A stretch of DNA of 64,000 nt from Caballeronia arvi. Its GTDB lineage: Bacteria; Pseudomonadota; Gammaproteobacteria; Burkholderiales; Burkholderiaceae. The DNA is taken from NCBI RefSeq assembly GCF_001544695.2, contig NZ_FCOM02000011.1:1-64000 (forward strand), in the 5' to 3' direction. Positions within the stretch are counted from its first letter, which is position 1; every line of letters starts with the position of its first letter. Shown piece by piece: positions 44,381 through 53,158 of the stretch. The notes under the pieces were generated by a model. It had not been told where the DNA came from and made no database searches. It worked only from the letters and a program-made list of their open reading frames with translations. Both the position numbers and the translations under genes were made by a program.

Positions 44381-44911
44381 ATGAATCTACAAGACCAGCT
44401 CGGCGCGCTGGAGTCGAGCCTCGACACGCTCCTTCAGACCGCTGTTGAATCTGACCGGTCATCGGCTGAATCGATCGAATCTGTCGCTTCGTCGAATGAC
44501 CTCTCGTCCGGCGAGCCGCCCGCGTTGGGCGACGCCCGCGGGCGCGGCGACTCCACGGCGCCCGCCGAACCGCCGGCGCTAAACGAGCCGCCGACGCTCG
44601 TCGTGTCGCGCCCGGAGCGCGATGCTGTCGAAATGACGATTGCGGGCAAGACGGTGAAGCTGAGCGCGGAAGGGGTGTCGGAGTTGATCGAGGAATTGTC
44701 GAACGTGCGCGCGTCGATGTCGGTGGAGCAGCCGACTGGCATCGCGCCCGGATGGCGCTTCGCGGCCACCAAGAACCCGGTCATGGCGACGCAGAAGTAC
44801 CCGAACGGCGACCGCCTGCTGATCATGCGTCACGCCGGACACGGCTGGGTGCCGTTCACGTTCTCGCCGAACATGGTCATCGAGCTGTATGCCATGTTGA
44901 CGAAAAAATAA
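44381..44911 (+). CDS. hypothetical protein, 176 residues
   Basis: The N-terminal 75 residues are low-complexity, Ser/Glu/Pro-rich (SSAESIESVASSNDLSSGEP, APAEPPALNEPP). The C-terminal 100 residues look folded: VEMTIAGKTVKLSAEGVSEL, GWRFAATKNPVMATQKYPNG and LLIMRHAGHGWVPFTFSPNM. There is no signal peptide or membrane segment. It lies between icd and hpnB, with 30 bases to the convergent hpnB stop. I do not recognise the family. Confidence 0.7.
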   Translation: MNLQDQLGALESSLDTLLQTAVESDRSSAESIESVASSNDLSSGEPPALGDARGRGDSTAPAEPPALNEPPTLVVSRPERDAVEMTIAGKTVKLSAEGVSELIEELSNVRASMSVEQPTGIAPGWRFAATKNPVMATQKYPNGDRLLIMRHAGHGWVPFTFSPNMVIELYAMLTKK

Positions 44912-44941
44912 GGCGGCTTCGTTTCCGAAACCGCCTGCGTA

Positions 44942-46144
44942 TCACGAACCTTCCTGCGTCGGCGCCTGCACGCGCGCCTTCCATTGCCCGCCCTTCCCCG
45001 TCCAGTAACGCACGGCTGAACCGATCGTCGCGCTGACATAGAACAAGCCGACGAGCGGCAGCAGCGGCGCCCACAACAGCGATCTGCGGTAGTAGCGCAG
45101 CATCGGCCCATACGCGATGCACATGAACGCCCACGCCGCGCACGCCGGCCACGCGCGCGCACCGAACGCCAGCGCGAAGACCGGCGGCACGAGATAGATC
45201 AGCACCATGCCGAGCACCGTGCCGGCGAGCAGCAACGGTGAGTAGCGCAACTGCGTGAACGCGGTGCGCGCGATCATGTTCCAGATCTCGCGCCAGTTGT
45301 CGTACGGACGCAGCGATTCGCTGCGCTCGGCGAGATCGAGGCGGATCGGGCGCGCGTCGTTTCGGCCCGAGCGATGCTTGATGCGCGCGGCGAGACTGCA
45401 ATCGTCGATCAATTCCTGACGGATCGATTCGATGCCGCCAGCTTCGACCAGCGCCGAGCGTCGCACGAGCATGCAACCGCCCGCCGCGCCCGCGGTCGGC
45501 TTCTTCACGTCGTTGACCCACGCGAACGGATACAGCTTCGCGAAGAAGAACACGAACGCGGGAATCAGCGCTTTTTCCCAAAGGGAATCGCAGCGCAGAC
45601 GCACCATCAGCGAGACCAGATCGCGGTCTTCGAGAATCGTGCGCGCGACGAGTTGCGTGGCGGCATCGGCGGGATGGTGGATGTCGGCGTCGGTCAGCAA
45701 CAGGAATTCGGCGGGCAGGCCGAGCGTATCGATCGCGCCGACGCCCTGCGACTGCGCCCACACCTTGCCCGACCAGCCCGGCGGCAACGGCTGGGCGGTC
45801 AGCACGGTCAGCCGGTCTTCGAGCCCGAGTTCGCGGGCGGCGGCGACGGCGACGCTGGCGGTGCCGTCGGTGCTGTGGTCATCGACGACGATCACATGGA
45901 ACGCGCCCGCGTAGTCCTGCTTCAACAGCGAGCCGACCGCGCGCCCGATGACATCGGCTTCGTTGCGCGCGGGCACGACCGCGACGAGCGCGGGCCATGC
46001 GCCCCGCCGCGCGATCTCGGCGTTGCCGACGGCGTGGATCGTCGTATCGGACAATGCCGGCGCGGGCTGCGCGCGCCAGAAGCCGCCGCGTGCGAAAAGC
46101 AGCACGATCCAGATCAGAAAAGAGAGCCAGGCGATCAGTAGCAT
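44942..46144 (-). CDS. hpnB: hopanoid-associated glycosyltransferase HpnB
   Basis: A 400-residue membrane-bound family 2 glycosyltransferase: an N-terminal helix (LLIAWLSFLIWIVLLFA), ALVAVVPARNEADVIGRAVG, VIVVDDHSTDGTASVAV, LLLTDADIHHPADA, and RQELIDDCSLAARIK, then three or more C-terminal helices. HpnB belongs to hopanoid gene sets and is thought to glycosylate hopanoids. ATG 46144 is used; the reading frame runs on upstream as Arg-rich sequence. It diverges from ispH. Confidence 0.9.
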   Translation of the reverse strand: MLLIAWLSFLIWIVLLFARGGFWRAQPAPALSDTTIHAVGNAEIARRGAWPALVAVVPARNEADVIGRAVGSLLKQDYAGAFHVIVVDDHSTDGTASVAVAAARELGLEDRLTVLTAQPLPPGWSGKVWAQSQGVGAIDTLGLPAEFLLLTDADIHHPADAATQLVARTILEDRDLVSLMVRLRCDSLWEKALIPAFVFFFAKLYPFAWVNDVKKPTAGAAGGCMLVRRSALVEAGGIESIRQELIDDCSLAARIKHRSGRNDARPIRLDLAERSESLRPYDNWREIWNMIARTAFTQLRYSPLLLAGTVLGMVLIYLVPPVFALAFGARAWPACAAWAFMCIAYGPMLRYYRRSLLWAPLLPLVGLFYVSATIGSAVRYWTGKGGQWKARVQAPTQEGS

Positions 46145-46603
46145 GAAAAAAACGATTAGCTTGTAAACAGTTGTGTGACCGGAAAGCGCGATCCGGCGAC
46201 TCGGAATTTGGGATTCGGCGAAACGGGCATCGAGTGCTGTCGCCCGTAGCGTTGCGCGAAAAATACACCTGTACGGGCAGGCCGCGGGGCGGGCCCGCGT
46301 CACGCAAATGGCTCAGCACGCGGCCCGAAGCGTCCGACAGTTTACTGGGTTCCGCGAATCGCCGTATTCGGGCGCGTGACGCCGCGTTTCGAATTGAAGC
46401 GGGCATTGAGCACCCAAAAAGGGAACGCGCTAGAATACGCGGTCAACTTCGGCGCGCAGACCGACATTACCGTGTCGTTTTTTCCGGTCTGCTTTCCCCG
46501 GCCTTCCGAACGACTCCGAGTGTCGTTCAGGGCAGTTCATCGGGAAAGTGCGAGCTTCGCGCCGGCTAACCCGAGACCCGCGTCAGTCGGAGTTCGTTCT
46601 TAT
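46145..46603. promoter_or_regulatory. divergent hpnB/ispH intergenic region
   Basis: A 459-base gap with no supported protein. A possible ispH promoter is TTGAGC (46406-46411) with TAGAAT (46431-46436), 19 bases apart, slightly long. It would give a leader of about 160 bases before ATG 46604. Confidence 0.35.
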
Positions 46604-47566
46604 ATGCGTATCATCCTTGCTCAACCCCGCGGCTTTTGTGCGGGTGTGGTCCGTGCGATAGAAATCGTCGATCGGGCCCTCGAACGGCATGGCGCACCCG
46701 TTTATGTGCGTCACGAGATCGTTCATAACCGTCATGTCGTCGACAATCTGCGCAGCAAGGGCGCACGGTTCGTCGAAGAGCTGGATGAAGTGCCGCACGG
46801 CGCGGTCGCGATCTTCAGCGCGCACGGCGTCGCGCAAAGCGTCGAGAAAGACGCGGAAGCGCGCGGTCTCGATGTGCTGGACGCCACCTGCCCGCTCGTC
46901 ACGAAGGTTCACGTGCAGGGCCGTCAGTATGTTTCGCAGGGACGCACGCTGATTCTGATCGGCCATGCGGGCCATCCGGAAGTGGAAGGCACGATCGGGC
47001 AGATTCCCGGCGTCGTGGTGCTGGTGCAGAGCGAAGCCGAGGTCGCGAAGATGACGCTCGCGCCGGACACGCCTGTCGCCTACGTCACGCAGACCACGCT
47101 GTCGGTCGATGACACGCGCGGCATCATCGATGCGTTGCAGCGCCGCTTCACGAACATCGTCGGGCCGGACACGCGCGACATCTGCTACGCGACGCAAAAC
47201 CGCCAGGCCGCGGTGCGCGAGCTTTCGAGCCAGGTGGACGTGCTGCTCGTGGTCGGCGCCACCAACAGTTCCAATTCGAACCGTCTGCGGGAGATCGGCG
47301 CCGAGAGCGGCGTGCCGAGCTACCTCGTCGCGGACGGCTCGGAAATCAAGCCGGAATGGTTTGCCGATGTGCAGACCGTCGGCATCACCGCAGGCGCCTC
47401 GGCGCCCGAGGAAATGGTCAAACATGTGATCGATGCCCTGCGCGCGTTCGGAAAAGTCGAAGTCACGACGATGAACGGCCGCGAGGAAAAGGTCGAATTC
47501 AAACTCCCCGCGAAGCTTACCCAGCCGGTCGCCGCCGTTGCGGCAACCGCGATTCGCGAAGAATAA
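46604..47566 (+). CDS. ispH: 4-hydroxy-3-methylbut-2-enyl diphosphate reductase IspH
   Basis: A 320-residue iron-sulfur enzyme, last step of the MEP pathway, making IPP and DMAPP for isoprenoids. Cluster cysteines are C12 (PRGFCAG), C96 (DATCPLV) and the Cys in [11 protein letters not shown]. Substrate-binding histidines lie in RHEIVHN and [10 protein letters not shown], and the proton-relay Glu in HPEVEGT. It precedes hpnH by 13 bases on the same strand, so isoprenoid supply and hopanoid side-chain synthesis are probably co-transcribed. Confidence 0.96.
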   Translation: MRIILAQPRGFCAGVVRAIEIVDRALERHGAPVYVRHEIVHNRHVVDNLRSKGARFVEELDEVPHGAVAIFSAHGVAQSVEKDAEARGLDVLDATCPLVTKVHVQGRQYVSQGRTLILIGHAGHPEVEGTIGQIPGVVVLVQSEAEVAKMTLAPDTPVAYVTQTTLSVDDTRGIIDALQRRFTNIVGPDTRDICYATQNRQAAVRELSSQVDVLLVVGATNSSNSNRLREIGAESGVPSYLVADGSEIKPEWFADVQTVGITAGASAPEEMVKHVIDALRAFGKVEVTTMNGREEKVEFKLPAKLTQPVAAVAATAIREE

Positions 47567-47579
47567 GGAGAGGACGCAA

Positions 47580-48734
47580 TTGTCTATCCCGATGCTCCAG
47601 AAGGCCCGCGTTGGCGCCTACATCTTCAAGCAGCACATCACGGGCACCAAGCGCTATCCGCTCGCGCTGATGCTGGAACCGCTGTTCCGCTGCAATCTCG
47701 CGTGTAACGGCTGCGGCAAGATCGATTATCCGGACCCGATCCTGAATCAGCGCCTGTCGCTGGAAGAGTGTCTCGGCGCCGTCGACGAGTGCGGTGCGCC
47801 GGTCGTTTCCATCGCGGGCGGCGAGCCGCTTCTGCACAAGGAAATGCCGCAGATCGTGAAGGGCATTATGGCGCGCAAGAAGTTCGTGTATCTCTGCACG
47901 AACGCGCTGCTGATGGAAAAGAAGATGGACGATTACGAGCCGAGCCCGTACTTCGTCTGGTCGGTGCACCTCGACGGCGACCGCGAGGCGCACGATCATT
48001 CGGTTTCGCAGCCGGGCACCTACGACAAGGCCGTCGCGGCCATCAAGGAAGCGAAGCGCCGTGGCTTTCGCGTGAACATCAACTGCACGCTGTTCAACGA
48101 CGCCGAGCCGGAACGCGTGGCCAAGTTCTTCGACACGCTCGGCCCCATTGGCGTCGATGGCATCACCGTGTCGCCGGGCTATGCCTACGAGCGCGCGCCG
48201 GATCAGCAGCACTTCCTGAATCGCGACAAGACCAAGAATCTGTTCCGCGAGATTTTCAAGCGCGGCAACAACGGCAAGAACTGGTCGTTCAGCCAGTCGA
48301 CGCTGTTCCTCGACTTCCTCGCGGGCAACCAGACATATCAGTGCACGCCGTGGGGCAACCCGGCGCGCACGGTGTTCGGCTGGCAAAAGCCGTGTTATCT
48401 GGTCGGCGAAGGTTACGTCAAGACCTTCAAGGAATTGATGGAAACGACCGATTGGGACAAGTACGGCACGGGCAAGTACGAGAAGTGCGCGGACTGCATG
48501 GTCCACTGCGGCTTCGAGGCGACCGCCGTGATGGACACGGTGGCGCATCCGCTGAAGGCCGCGAAGATCGCGCTGTCGGGCCCGCGCACGACGGGCGCAT
48601 TCGCGAAGGAACTGCCGATCGACAAGCAGCGCCCGGCCGAGTTCGTGTTCTCGAAGCATGTCGAGATCAAGCTGGAAGAGATCGGACGCGCGCAGAAGGG
48701 TAAAGGCGCGAAGACGGCGGCAGCGGTGAGTTGA
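47580..48734 (+). CDS. hpnH: adenosyl-hopene transferase HpnH (radical SAM)
   Basis: A 384-residue radical SAM enzyme that adds an adenosyl group to diploptene, the first step of C35 hopanoid side-chain synthesis. Cluster motif CX3CX2C is C38, C42, C45 (FRCNLACNGCGK), with SIAGGEPLLHKEM following. C-terminal cysteines (QKPCYLVGEGY, KCADCMVHCGFEAT) complete the family pattern. The start is TTG 47580 with AAGGAGAGG upstream; ATG 47592 is an in-frame alternative without its own site. A terminator follows at 48757. Confidence 0.95.
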   Translation: MSIPMLQKARVGAYIFKQHITGTKRYPLALMLEPLFRCNLACNGCGKIDYPDPILNQRLSLEECLGAVDECGAPVVSIAGGEPLLHKEMPQIVKGIMARKKFVYLCTNALLMEKKMDDYEPSPYFVWSVHLDGDREAHDHSVSQPGTYDKAVAAIKEAKRRGFRVNINCTLFNDAEPERVAKFFDTLGPIGVDGITVSPGYAYERAPDQQHFLNRDKTKNLFREIFKRGNNGKNWSFSQSTLFLDFLAGNQTYQCTPWGNPARTVFGWQKPCYLVGEGYVKTFKELMETTDWDKYGTGKYEKCADCMVHCGFEATAVMDTVAHPLKAAKIALSGPRTTGAFAKELPIDKQRPAEFVFSKHVEIKLEEIGRAQKGKGAKTAAAVS

Positions 48735-48756
48735 GCTTCGGTTGAGTGAGTTGGAC

Positions 48757-48792
48757 AAAGGGCGGATGGCTTTGGGTCATTCGCCCTTTTTG
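48757..48792 (+). terminator. rho-independent terminator after hpnH
   Basis: AAAGGGCG (48757-48764) pairs with CGCCCTTT (48782-48789) across a 17-base loop, followed by TTG and a T-rich run. Confidence 0.75.
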
Positions 48793-49107
48793 TTTGTTGG
48801 CTACTTCAAGGCCTCCCAATCCTCAACGCCCACCGGCTCTAGTGGGTCCTGATAAAACAGAACACTTCCACGCAATTCTTCGAGCGGCGAGATCGGTTTT
48901 TCCGGAACTTGCTGCACTTCAGGCACTGTTTTTTTTAGGTTCGTCACGAAAAAGGTCCTCCAAGAACAATTGAGCGGAATTGCTTCGAGCGCTGGTTGGG
49001 CAAGTCGTTTCGTTCCGCTCGCGTATAGAAGGTCACAAATCGTATTCGCAAAAAAACGCGACGGCTCATCACCGTCGCGTTCTCATCTGCAAGTCAGCAG
49101 CGCTGCG
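48793..49107. other. intergenic region, no gene recognised
   Basis: This 315-base stretch lies between the hpnH terminator and the ybdD-like stop. It is less GC-rich than the genes around it. A frame at 48746-48973 has no ribosome site or family resemblance. Near 49068-49082, CGCGACGGCTCATCACCGTCGCG is a palindrome followed by TTCTCAT, perhaps a weak terminator read from the minus-strand operon. Confidence 0.45.
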
Positions 49108-49302
49108 TCAACAGCACTTCCCCGCCCCGCTTCCGTACCTCGCCTCCTGACGCTCGCGGAAAAACTCCGCGTAGCTCATCATCGGCTTGTCGGGGTGTGT
49201 CGACTGCATGTGCGTGACGTACGCATCATAGTCGGGCATCCCGACCATCAGCCGCATCGTCTGACCGAGATAGCGGCCCGCTTGTCGAAGATCGCTGAAC
49301 AT
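49108..49302 (-). CDS. YbdD/YjiX family small protein
   Basis: A 64-residue member of the DUF466 family, always next to CstA-type transporters. [20 protein letters not shown] and [20 protein letters not shown], then [15 protein letters not shown], are the conserved parts; it ends in Cys-Cys. It follows cstA after 3 bases on the same strand. It is thought to support pyruvate/peptide uptake by the transporter, but the mechanism is not established. Confidence 0.9.
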   Translation of the reverse strand: MFSDLRQAGRYLGQTMRLMVGMPDYDAYVTHMQSTHPDKPMMSYAEFFRERQEARYGSGAGKCC

Positions 49303-49305
49303 GGC

Positions 49306-51393
49306 TCAGTGCCCCGCACGAACCGCAGCCGAAGAAGCGCCGGAAGGCATCGCTTCGAACGGCGTCTCGCGTACCGTCGGCTTCGATTCGCGGCGCGCGC
49401 GCAGCACCGCCACCACGCCATAGACCGCGATGCTCAGCACCACGAAGATGAACAGCCCGGAAAGCGCCGCATCGACGTAATCGTTGAAGATGATGCGCTG
49501 CATCTCCGGCAGCGACTTCGCCGGCGCCATCACCTTGCCCGCGTCGAACGCTTCTTTCAGCTTGCCCGCGTGCGCGAGGAAACCGACCTTCGGATTGGCG
49601 TCGAAAATCTTCTGCCAGCCGGCCGTCAACGTGCAGATGAGCAGCCAGATGGTCGGCACGAGCGTCACCCACGCATAGCGCTCGCGCTTCATCTTGAACA
49701 GCACGACGGTGCCGAGCATCAGCGCGATGCCCGCGAGCATCTGGTTCGAGATGCCGAAGAGCGGCCACAGCGTGTTGATGCCGCCGAACGGATCGACGAC
49801 GCCCTGATACAGGAAGTAGCCCCACGCGGCGACGCACAGCCCGGTCGCCGTCAGATTCGCCGGCAGCGATTCCGTGCGGCGCAGCGCCGGATGGAACGTG
49901 CCGAGCAAATCCTGCAGCATGAAGCGGCCGGCGCGCGTGCCCGCATCGACGGCGGTCAGGATGAAGAGCGCCTCGAAGAGAATCGCGAAGTGATACCAGA
50001 AGGCCATCATCGCGGGGCCGCCGATCACCTGATGCAGAATCTGCGCCATGCCGACCGCGAGCGTCGGCGCGCCGCCGGCACGCGCGACGATGGTCGTCTC
50101 GCCGACCGCCTTCGCCGTCGACGTCAGCATGTCCGGCGTCAGCGCGAAGCCCCAGCTCGACACGGTCTGCGCCACCGCTTCCGGCGTCGAGCCGAGCAGC
50201 GCGGCGGGGCTGTTCATCGCGAAGTACACGCCAGGCTCGATCACGCAGGCGGCGACCAGCGCCATGATCGCGACGAACGATTCCATCAGCATCGCGCCAT
50301 AGCCGATGAAGCGCATGTTGACTTCGTTGTCGATCATCTTGGGCGTCGTGCCCGACGAGATCAGCGCATGGAAGCCCGACACCGCGCCGCACGCGATCGT
50401 GATGAAGAGGAACGGGAACAGGTTGCCCGCCCAGACCGGACCGGAGCCATCGACGAACTTCGTGAAGGCCGGCATCTTCAGCTCGGGCGCGACGATCAGA
50501 ATGCCGATCGCGAGGCCGAGAATCGTGCCGATCTTGAGGAAGGTCGACAGATAATCGCGCGGCGCGAGCAGCAGCCACACCGGCAACACCGACGCGACGA
50601 AGCCGTAGCCGATCAGAATCCACACGAGCTGCACGCCGGTGAACGTGAAGTACGGCGCGAGCGTCGCGGATTCGGCGACCTGGCCGCCATAGATGATCGC
50701 GAGCATCAGGCCGATGAAGCCGATGATCGACACCTCGCCGATCTTCCCCGGACGAATGTAGCGCGTATAGATGCCCATGAAGAGCGCGATCGGAATCGTC
50801 GCGGCGACGGTGAACGTGCCCCACGGCGAATTCGTCAGCGCCTTCACGACGATCAGCGCGAGCACCGCGAGAATGATCACCATGATGAGGAACGCGCCGA
50901 AGAGCGCGATCACGCCCGGCACGGTGCCGAGTTCCATCTTGATGAGATCGCCGAGCGAGCGGCCGTCGCGGCGCGTCGAAATGAACAGCACGACGAAGTC
51001 CTGCACCGCGCCCGCGAACACGACGCCCGCAAGAATCCACAGCATGCCGGGCGTATAGCCCATTTGCGCCGCCAGCACCGGGCCGACGAGCGGGCCCGCG
51101 CCCGCGATCGCCGCGAAGTGATGGCCGAAGAGCACGTACTTGTTGGTCGGCACGTAGTCGAGGCCGTCGTTGTGACGCACGGCAGGCGTCATGCGCAGGC
51201 CGTCGAGTTGCAGCACCTTGCCCGCGACGAAGCGCGAATAGAACCGGTAAGCGATGAGATACACGCAGACCGCCGCAATGACGATCCATAGTGCGCTGAT
51301 ACGCTCGCCGTGCGCGAGCGCGATAGTGCCGAATGCGAACGCGCCCAATAGCGCGAGCGCGATCCAGACCAGGAATCCGGAAGCCCGATTCAT
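49306..51393 (-). CDS. cstA: carbon starvation protein CstA/BtsT-type pyruvate or peptide transporter
   Basis: A 695-residue inner-membrane transporter with about 16-18 hydrophobic segments. Conserved stretches are GHHFAAIAGAGPLVGPVLAA, ISTRRDGRSLGDL, GIHVLI-like FHALISSGTTPKMI, and LTAVDAGTRAGRFMLQDLLG. Family members take up peptides or pyruvate, the E. coli BtsT being a pyruvate/H+ symporter. AAGGAGAC precedes ATG 51393. It is divergent from a NarL-type two-component system that may sense the same substrate, analogous to BtsSR but of a different family. Confidence 0.93.
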   Translation of the reverse strand: MNRASGFLVWIALALLGAFAFGTIALAHGERISALWIVIAAVCVYLIAYRFYSRFVAGKVLQLDGLRMTPAVRHNDGLDYVPTNKYVLFGHHFAAIAGAGPLVGPVLAAQMGYTPGMLWILAGVVFAGAVQDFVVLFISTRRDGRSLGDLIKMELGTVPGVIALFGAFLIMVIILAVLALIVVKALTNSPWGTFTVAATIPIALFMGIYTRYIRPGKIGEVSIIGFIGLMLAIIYGGQVAESATLAPYFTFTGVQLVWILIGYGFVASVLPVWLLLAPRDYLSTFLKIGTILGLAIGILIVAPELKMPAFTKFVDGSGPVWAGNLFPFLFITIACGAVSGFHALISSGTTPKMIDNEVNMRFIGYGAMLMESFVAIMALVAACVIEPGVYFAMNSPAALLGSTPEAVAQTVSSWGFALTPDMLTSTAKAVGETTIVARAGGAPTLAVGMAQILHQVIGGPAMMAFWYHFAILFEALFILTAVDAGTRAGRFMLQDLLGTFHPALRRTESLPANLTATGLCVAAWGYFLYQGVVDPFGGINTLWPLFGISNQMLAGIALMLGTVVLFKMKRERYAWVTLVPTIWLLICTLTAGWQKIFDANPKVGFLAHAGKLKEAFDAGKVMAPAKSLPEMQRIIFNDYVDAALSGLFIFVVLSIAVYGVVAVLRARRESKPTVRETPFEAMPSGASSAAVRAGH

Positions 51394-51504
51394 GGCGTCT
51401 CCTTAGTTATTGACCGTTCAGATCGATGGATGCGCCGCGATAGCGCATTGGGCGGTAGTATTCGCTTTCGCCCGAACGCTTACAAGCGCATAACTACGTA
51501 TGCG

Positions 51505-51526
51505 CGCTACGTGGCTTCACGTAGCG
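51505..51526. promoter_or_regulatory. perfect palindrome upstream of cstA, candidate operator
   Basis: CGCTACGTG-GCTT-CACGTAGCG is a perfect 9-bp inverted repeat. A related CTACGTA lies at 51494-51500. It sits in the divergent gap between cstA and the sensor kinase, 112 bases from the cstA start. A response-regulator dimer site is plausible; no consensus is known to me. Confidence 0.5.
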
Positions 51527-51541
51527 GAAAACCCTAGGCCC

Positions 51542-51728
51542 AGGGTCTGTTCGCATACGAAACGGCCATGCGAACGCCCGAAATGGGCCGCAGGGCAAGA
51601 AGTAAGGAGCGGCGTTTGGCGAGCCCAAACAAGCGACGCACGACGCCGCCATGCGGCCCAGTTCGGGCGTGCCCGAAGGGTTGCCCTGCAAGGGCAACGC
51701 ATGGTCGTTTTGTATGCAAACAGACCCT
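51542..51728. repeat. MITE-like palindromic element abutting the sensor kinase
   Basis: 31-base ends (51542-51572 and 51698-51728, beginning AGGGTCTGTTYGCATAC) are inverted repeats matching at 28 of 31 positions. An inner pair, CGCCCGAAATGGGCCGCA (51575-51592) and its complement (51652-51669), matches at 17 of 18. The right arm carries an extra hairpin (TTGCCCT/AGGGCAA, 51681-51697). No transposase is encoded. Clear target-site duplications were not seen. It ends 2 bases before the ATG at 51731. Confidence 0.82.
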
Positions 51729-51730
51729 CT

Positions 51731-53158
51731 ATGAACCTCAAAGCCAAGATCTTTCTGCTGGCGATCGTGCCGTTCGCGCTGGCGATCGGCGGGATCACCT
51801 ACGGCGTGCGCCAGCAGGCGGAATCGCTCGCAAAGGCGCAGCACGAGACCACGCAGGCCGCGTATATGTCGAGCAAGGAGATCGAGCTGCGGCATTACGT
51901 CGAAATCGCGATGAGCGCGATCGCGCCTTATTACGACGCAGCCGCGACCGATCCGCGCAGCGACGACGAGCGCCGCCGTCTCGCGCTCGACGCGCTGCAA
52001 CGGCTCGACTTCGGCCAGGACGGCTACTTTTTCGTCTATACGATGCGCGGCACGTCGCTGATGCATCCGCGCCAGCCCGATCTCGTCGGACGCGATCTCT
52101 GGCTCATGCGCGATCCGAACGGCGCGCTGACCATCCAGCAGCTCATCCAGGAGGCGTCGAAGGGCGGCGGCTACGTGCGCTACGTATGGCGTCGGCCGTC
52201 GACCGGGCTGCTCGCGCCGAAGCTCGGTTATGTCGTGCCGCTGCCGCGCTGGGGCTGGATGATCGGCACGGGCATCTATCTGGAGGACGTCGAAACGACG
52301 CTCGCGCGTATCGATTCACAGGCGGCCGCGCACATCGAGCGCACCTTGATGTGGATCGGCGCGATCGCGCTGGCGGCGCTCGCGATCATCGCCGTGTGCG
52401 GCGCGGTGCTCAACATCAGCGAACATCGCAGCGCCGACGCGAAGCTGAAGCGCCTCGCGCGTCAGGTCGTTGACTCTCAGGAACAGGAACGCGCGAGACT
52501 CTCGCGCGAGCTGCACGACGGCATCAGTCAGATGCTCGTCTCCGTGAAGTTGCTGCTCGAATCGGCGCTCGCGCGTTTCGAGCGCGGTCCGGCGCGCGAG
52601 CCGACCGCCGAAGCCGCGCTCGCGACGAGCCTCGGCCGTCTCTCCGGCACGCTGCGCGAAGTGCGCCGCATCTCGCACGCGCTGCGTCCCGCGATGCTCG
52701 ACGATCTTGGCCTCGCCGCCGCGCTCGAACAACTCGCGCGCGAGCTCGACGGTCAGGACGGCATCGAAGTGCGCTTCGAAGCGACGGGGAACAGCGCGTC
52801 TGCCGCGACGCAACAGGCGACGTTGCCCGATCCCGTCAACACCGTGCTTTTTCGCATCGCGCAGGAAGCGCTGACCAACATCGCGCGGCATGCGCAGGCA
52901 TCGCGCGCGGCGATCACGCTCGACCTCGCGACGCACGCCGTCACACTCGACATCACCGACAATGGCCGCGGCTTCGACGCCGATGACGCGCTCTCCGGCC
53001 CGGCGAGCGGCGTCGGTCTGCGCAACATGCGCGAACGGCTCGACACGCTCGGCGGCGCGCTCGCGATCAGTTCGCAGCTCGGCCGCACGTCGATCACCGC
53101 GACGGTGCCACTGCCGCTCGCTGCACCGAATTTTCAGGGACATGCCGATGAACGCTGA
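51731..53158 (+). CDS. Cache-domain sensor histidine kinase (HisKA_3)
   Basis: A 475-residue membrane kinase: first helix IFLLAIVPFALAIGGITYGV, a periplasmic single-Cache domain (about 30-190; FGQDGYFFVYTMRGTSLMHP, WMIGTGIYLEDVE), a second helix (LMWIGAIALAALAIIAVCGA), then SQEQERARLSRELHDGISQM with the phospho-acceptor His and an ATPase domain (FRIAQEALTNIARHAQ, GVGLRNMRERLDTLGG). Cache domains of this type bind small carboxylates. ATG 51731 has no ribosome site because a MITE-like element ends just before it; the frame runs in-frame through the element to 51500. It overlaps the regulator gene by 11 bases. Confidence 0.9.
   Translation: MNLKAKIFLLAIVPFALAIGGITYGVRQQAESLAKAQHETTQAAYMSSKEIELRHYVEIAMSAIAPYYDAAATDPRSDDERRRLALDALQRLDFGQDGYFFVYTMRGTSLMHPRQPDLVGRDLWLMRDPNGALTIQQLIQEASKGGGYVRYVWRRPSTGLLAPKLGYVVPLPRWGWMIGTGIYLEDVETTLARIDSQAAAHIERTLMWIGAIALAALAIIAVCGAVLNISEHRSADAKLKRLARQVVDSQEQERARLSRELHDGISQMLVSVKLLLESALARFERGPAREPTAEAALATSLGRLSGTLREVRRISHALRPAMLDDLGLAAALEQLARELDGQDGIEVRFEATGNSASAATQQATLPDPVNTVLFRIAQEALTNIARHAQASRAAITLDLATHAVTLDITDNGRGFDADDALSGPASGVGLRNMRERLDTLGGALAISSQLGRTSITATVPLPLAAPNFQGHADER

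Noticed and set aside
46145..46603. Riboswitch or small RNA in the ispH leader
   Set aside because: No recognised riboswitch core or conserved stem pattern could be made out; only a weak promoter match was seen.
48970..51291. 773-codon frame opposite cstA
   Set aside because: Antisense shadow of a real transporter, composition dominated by Arg and His with no motif.
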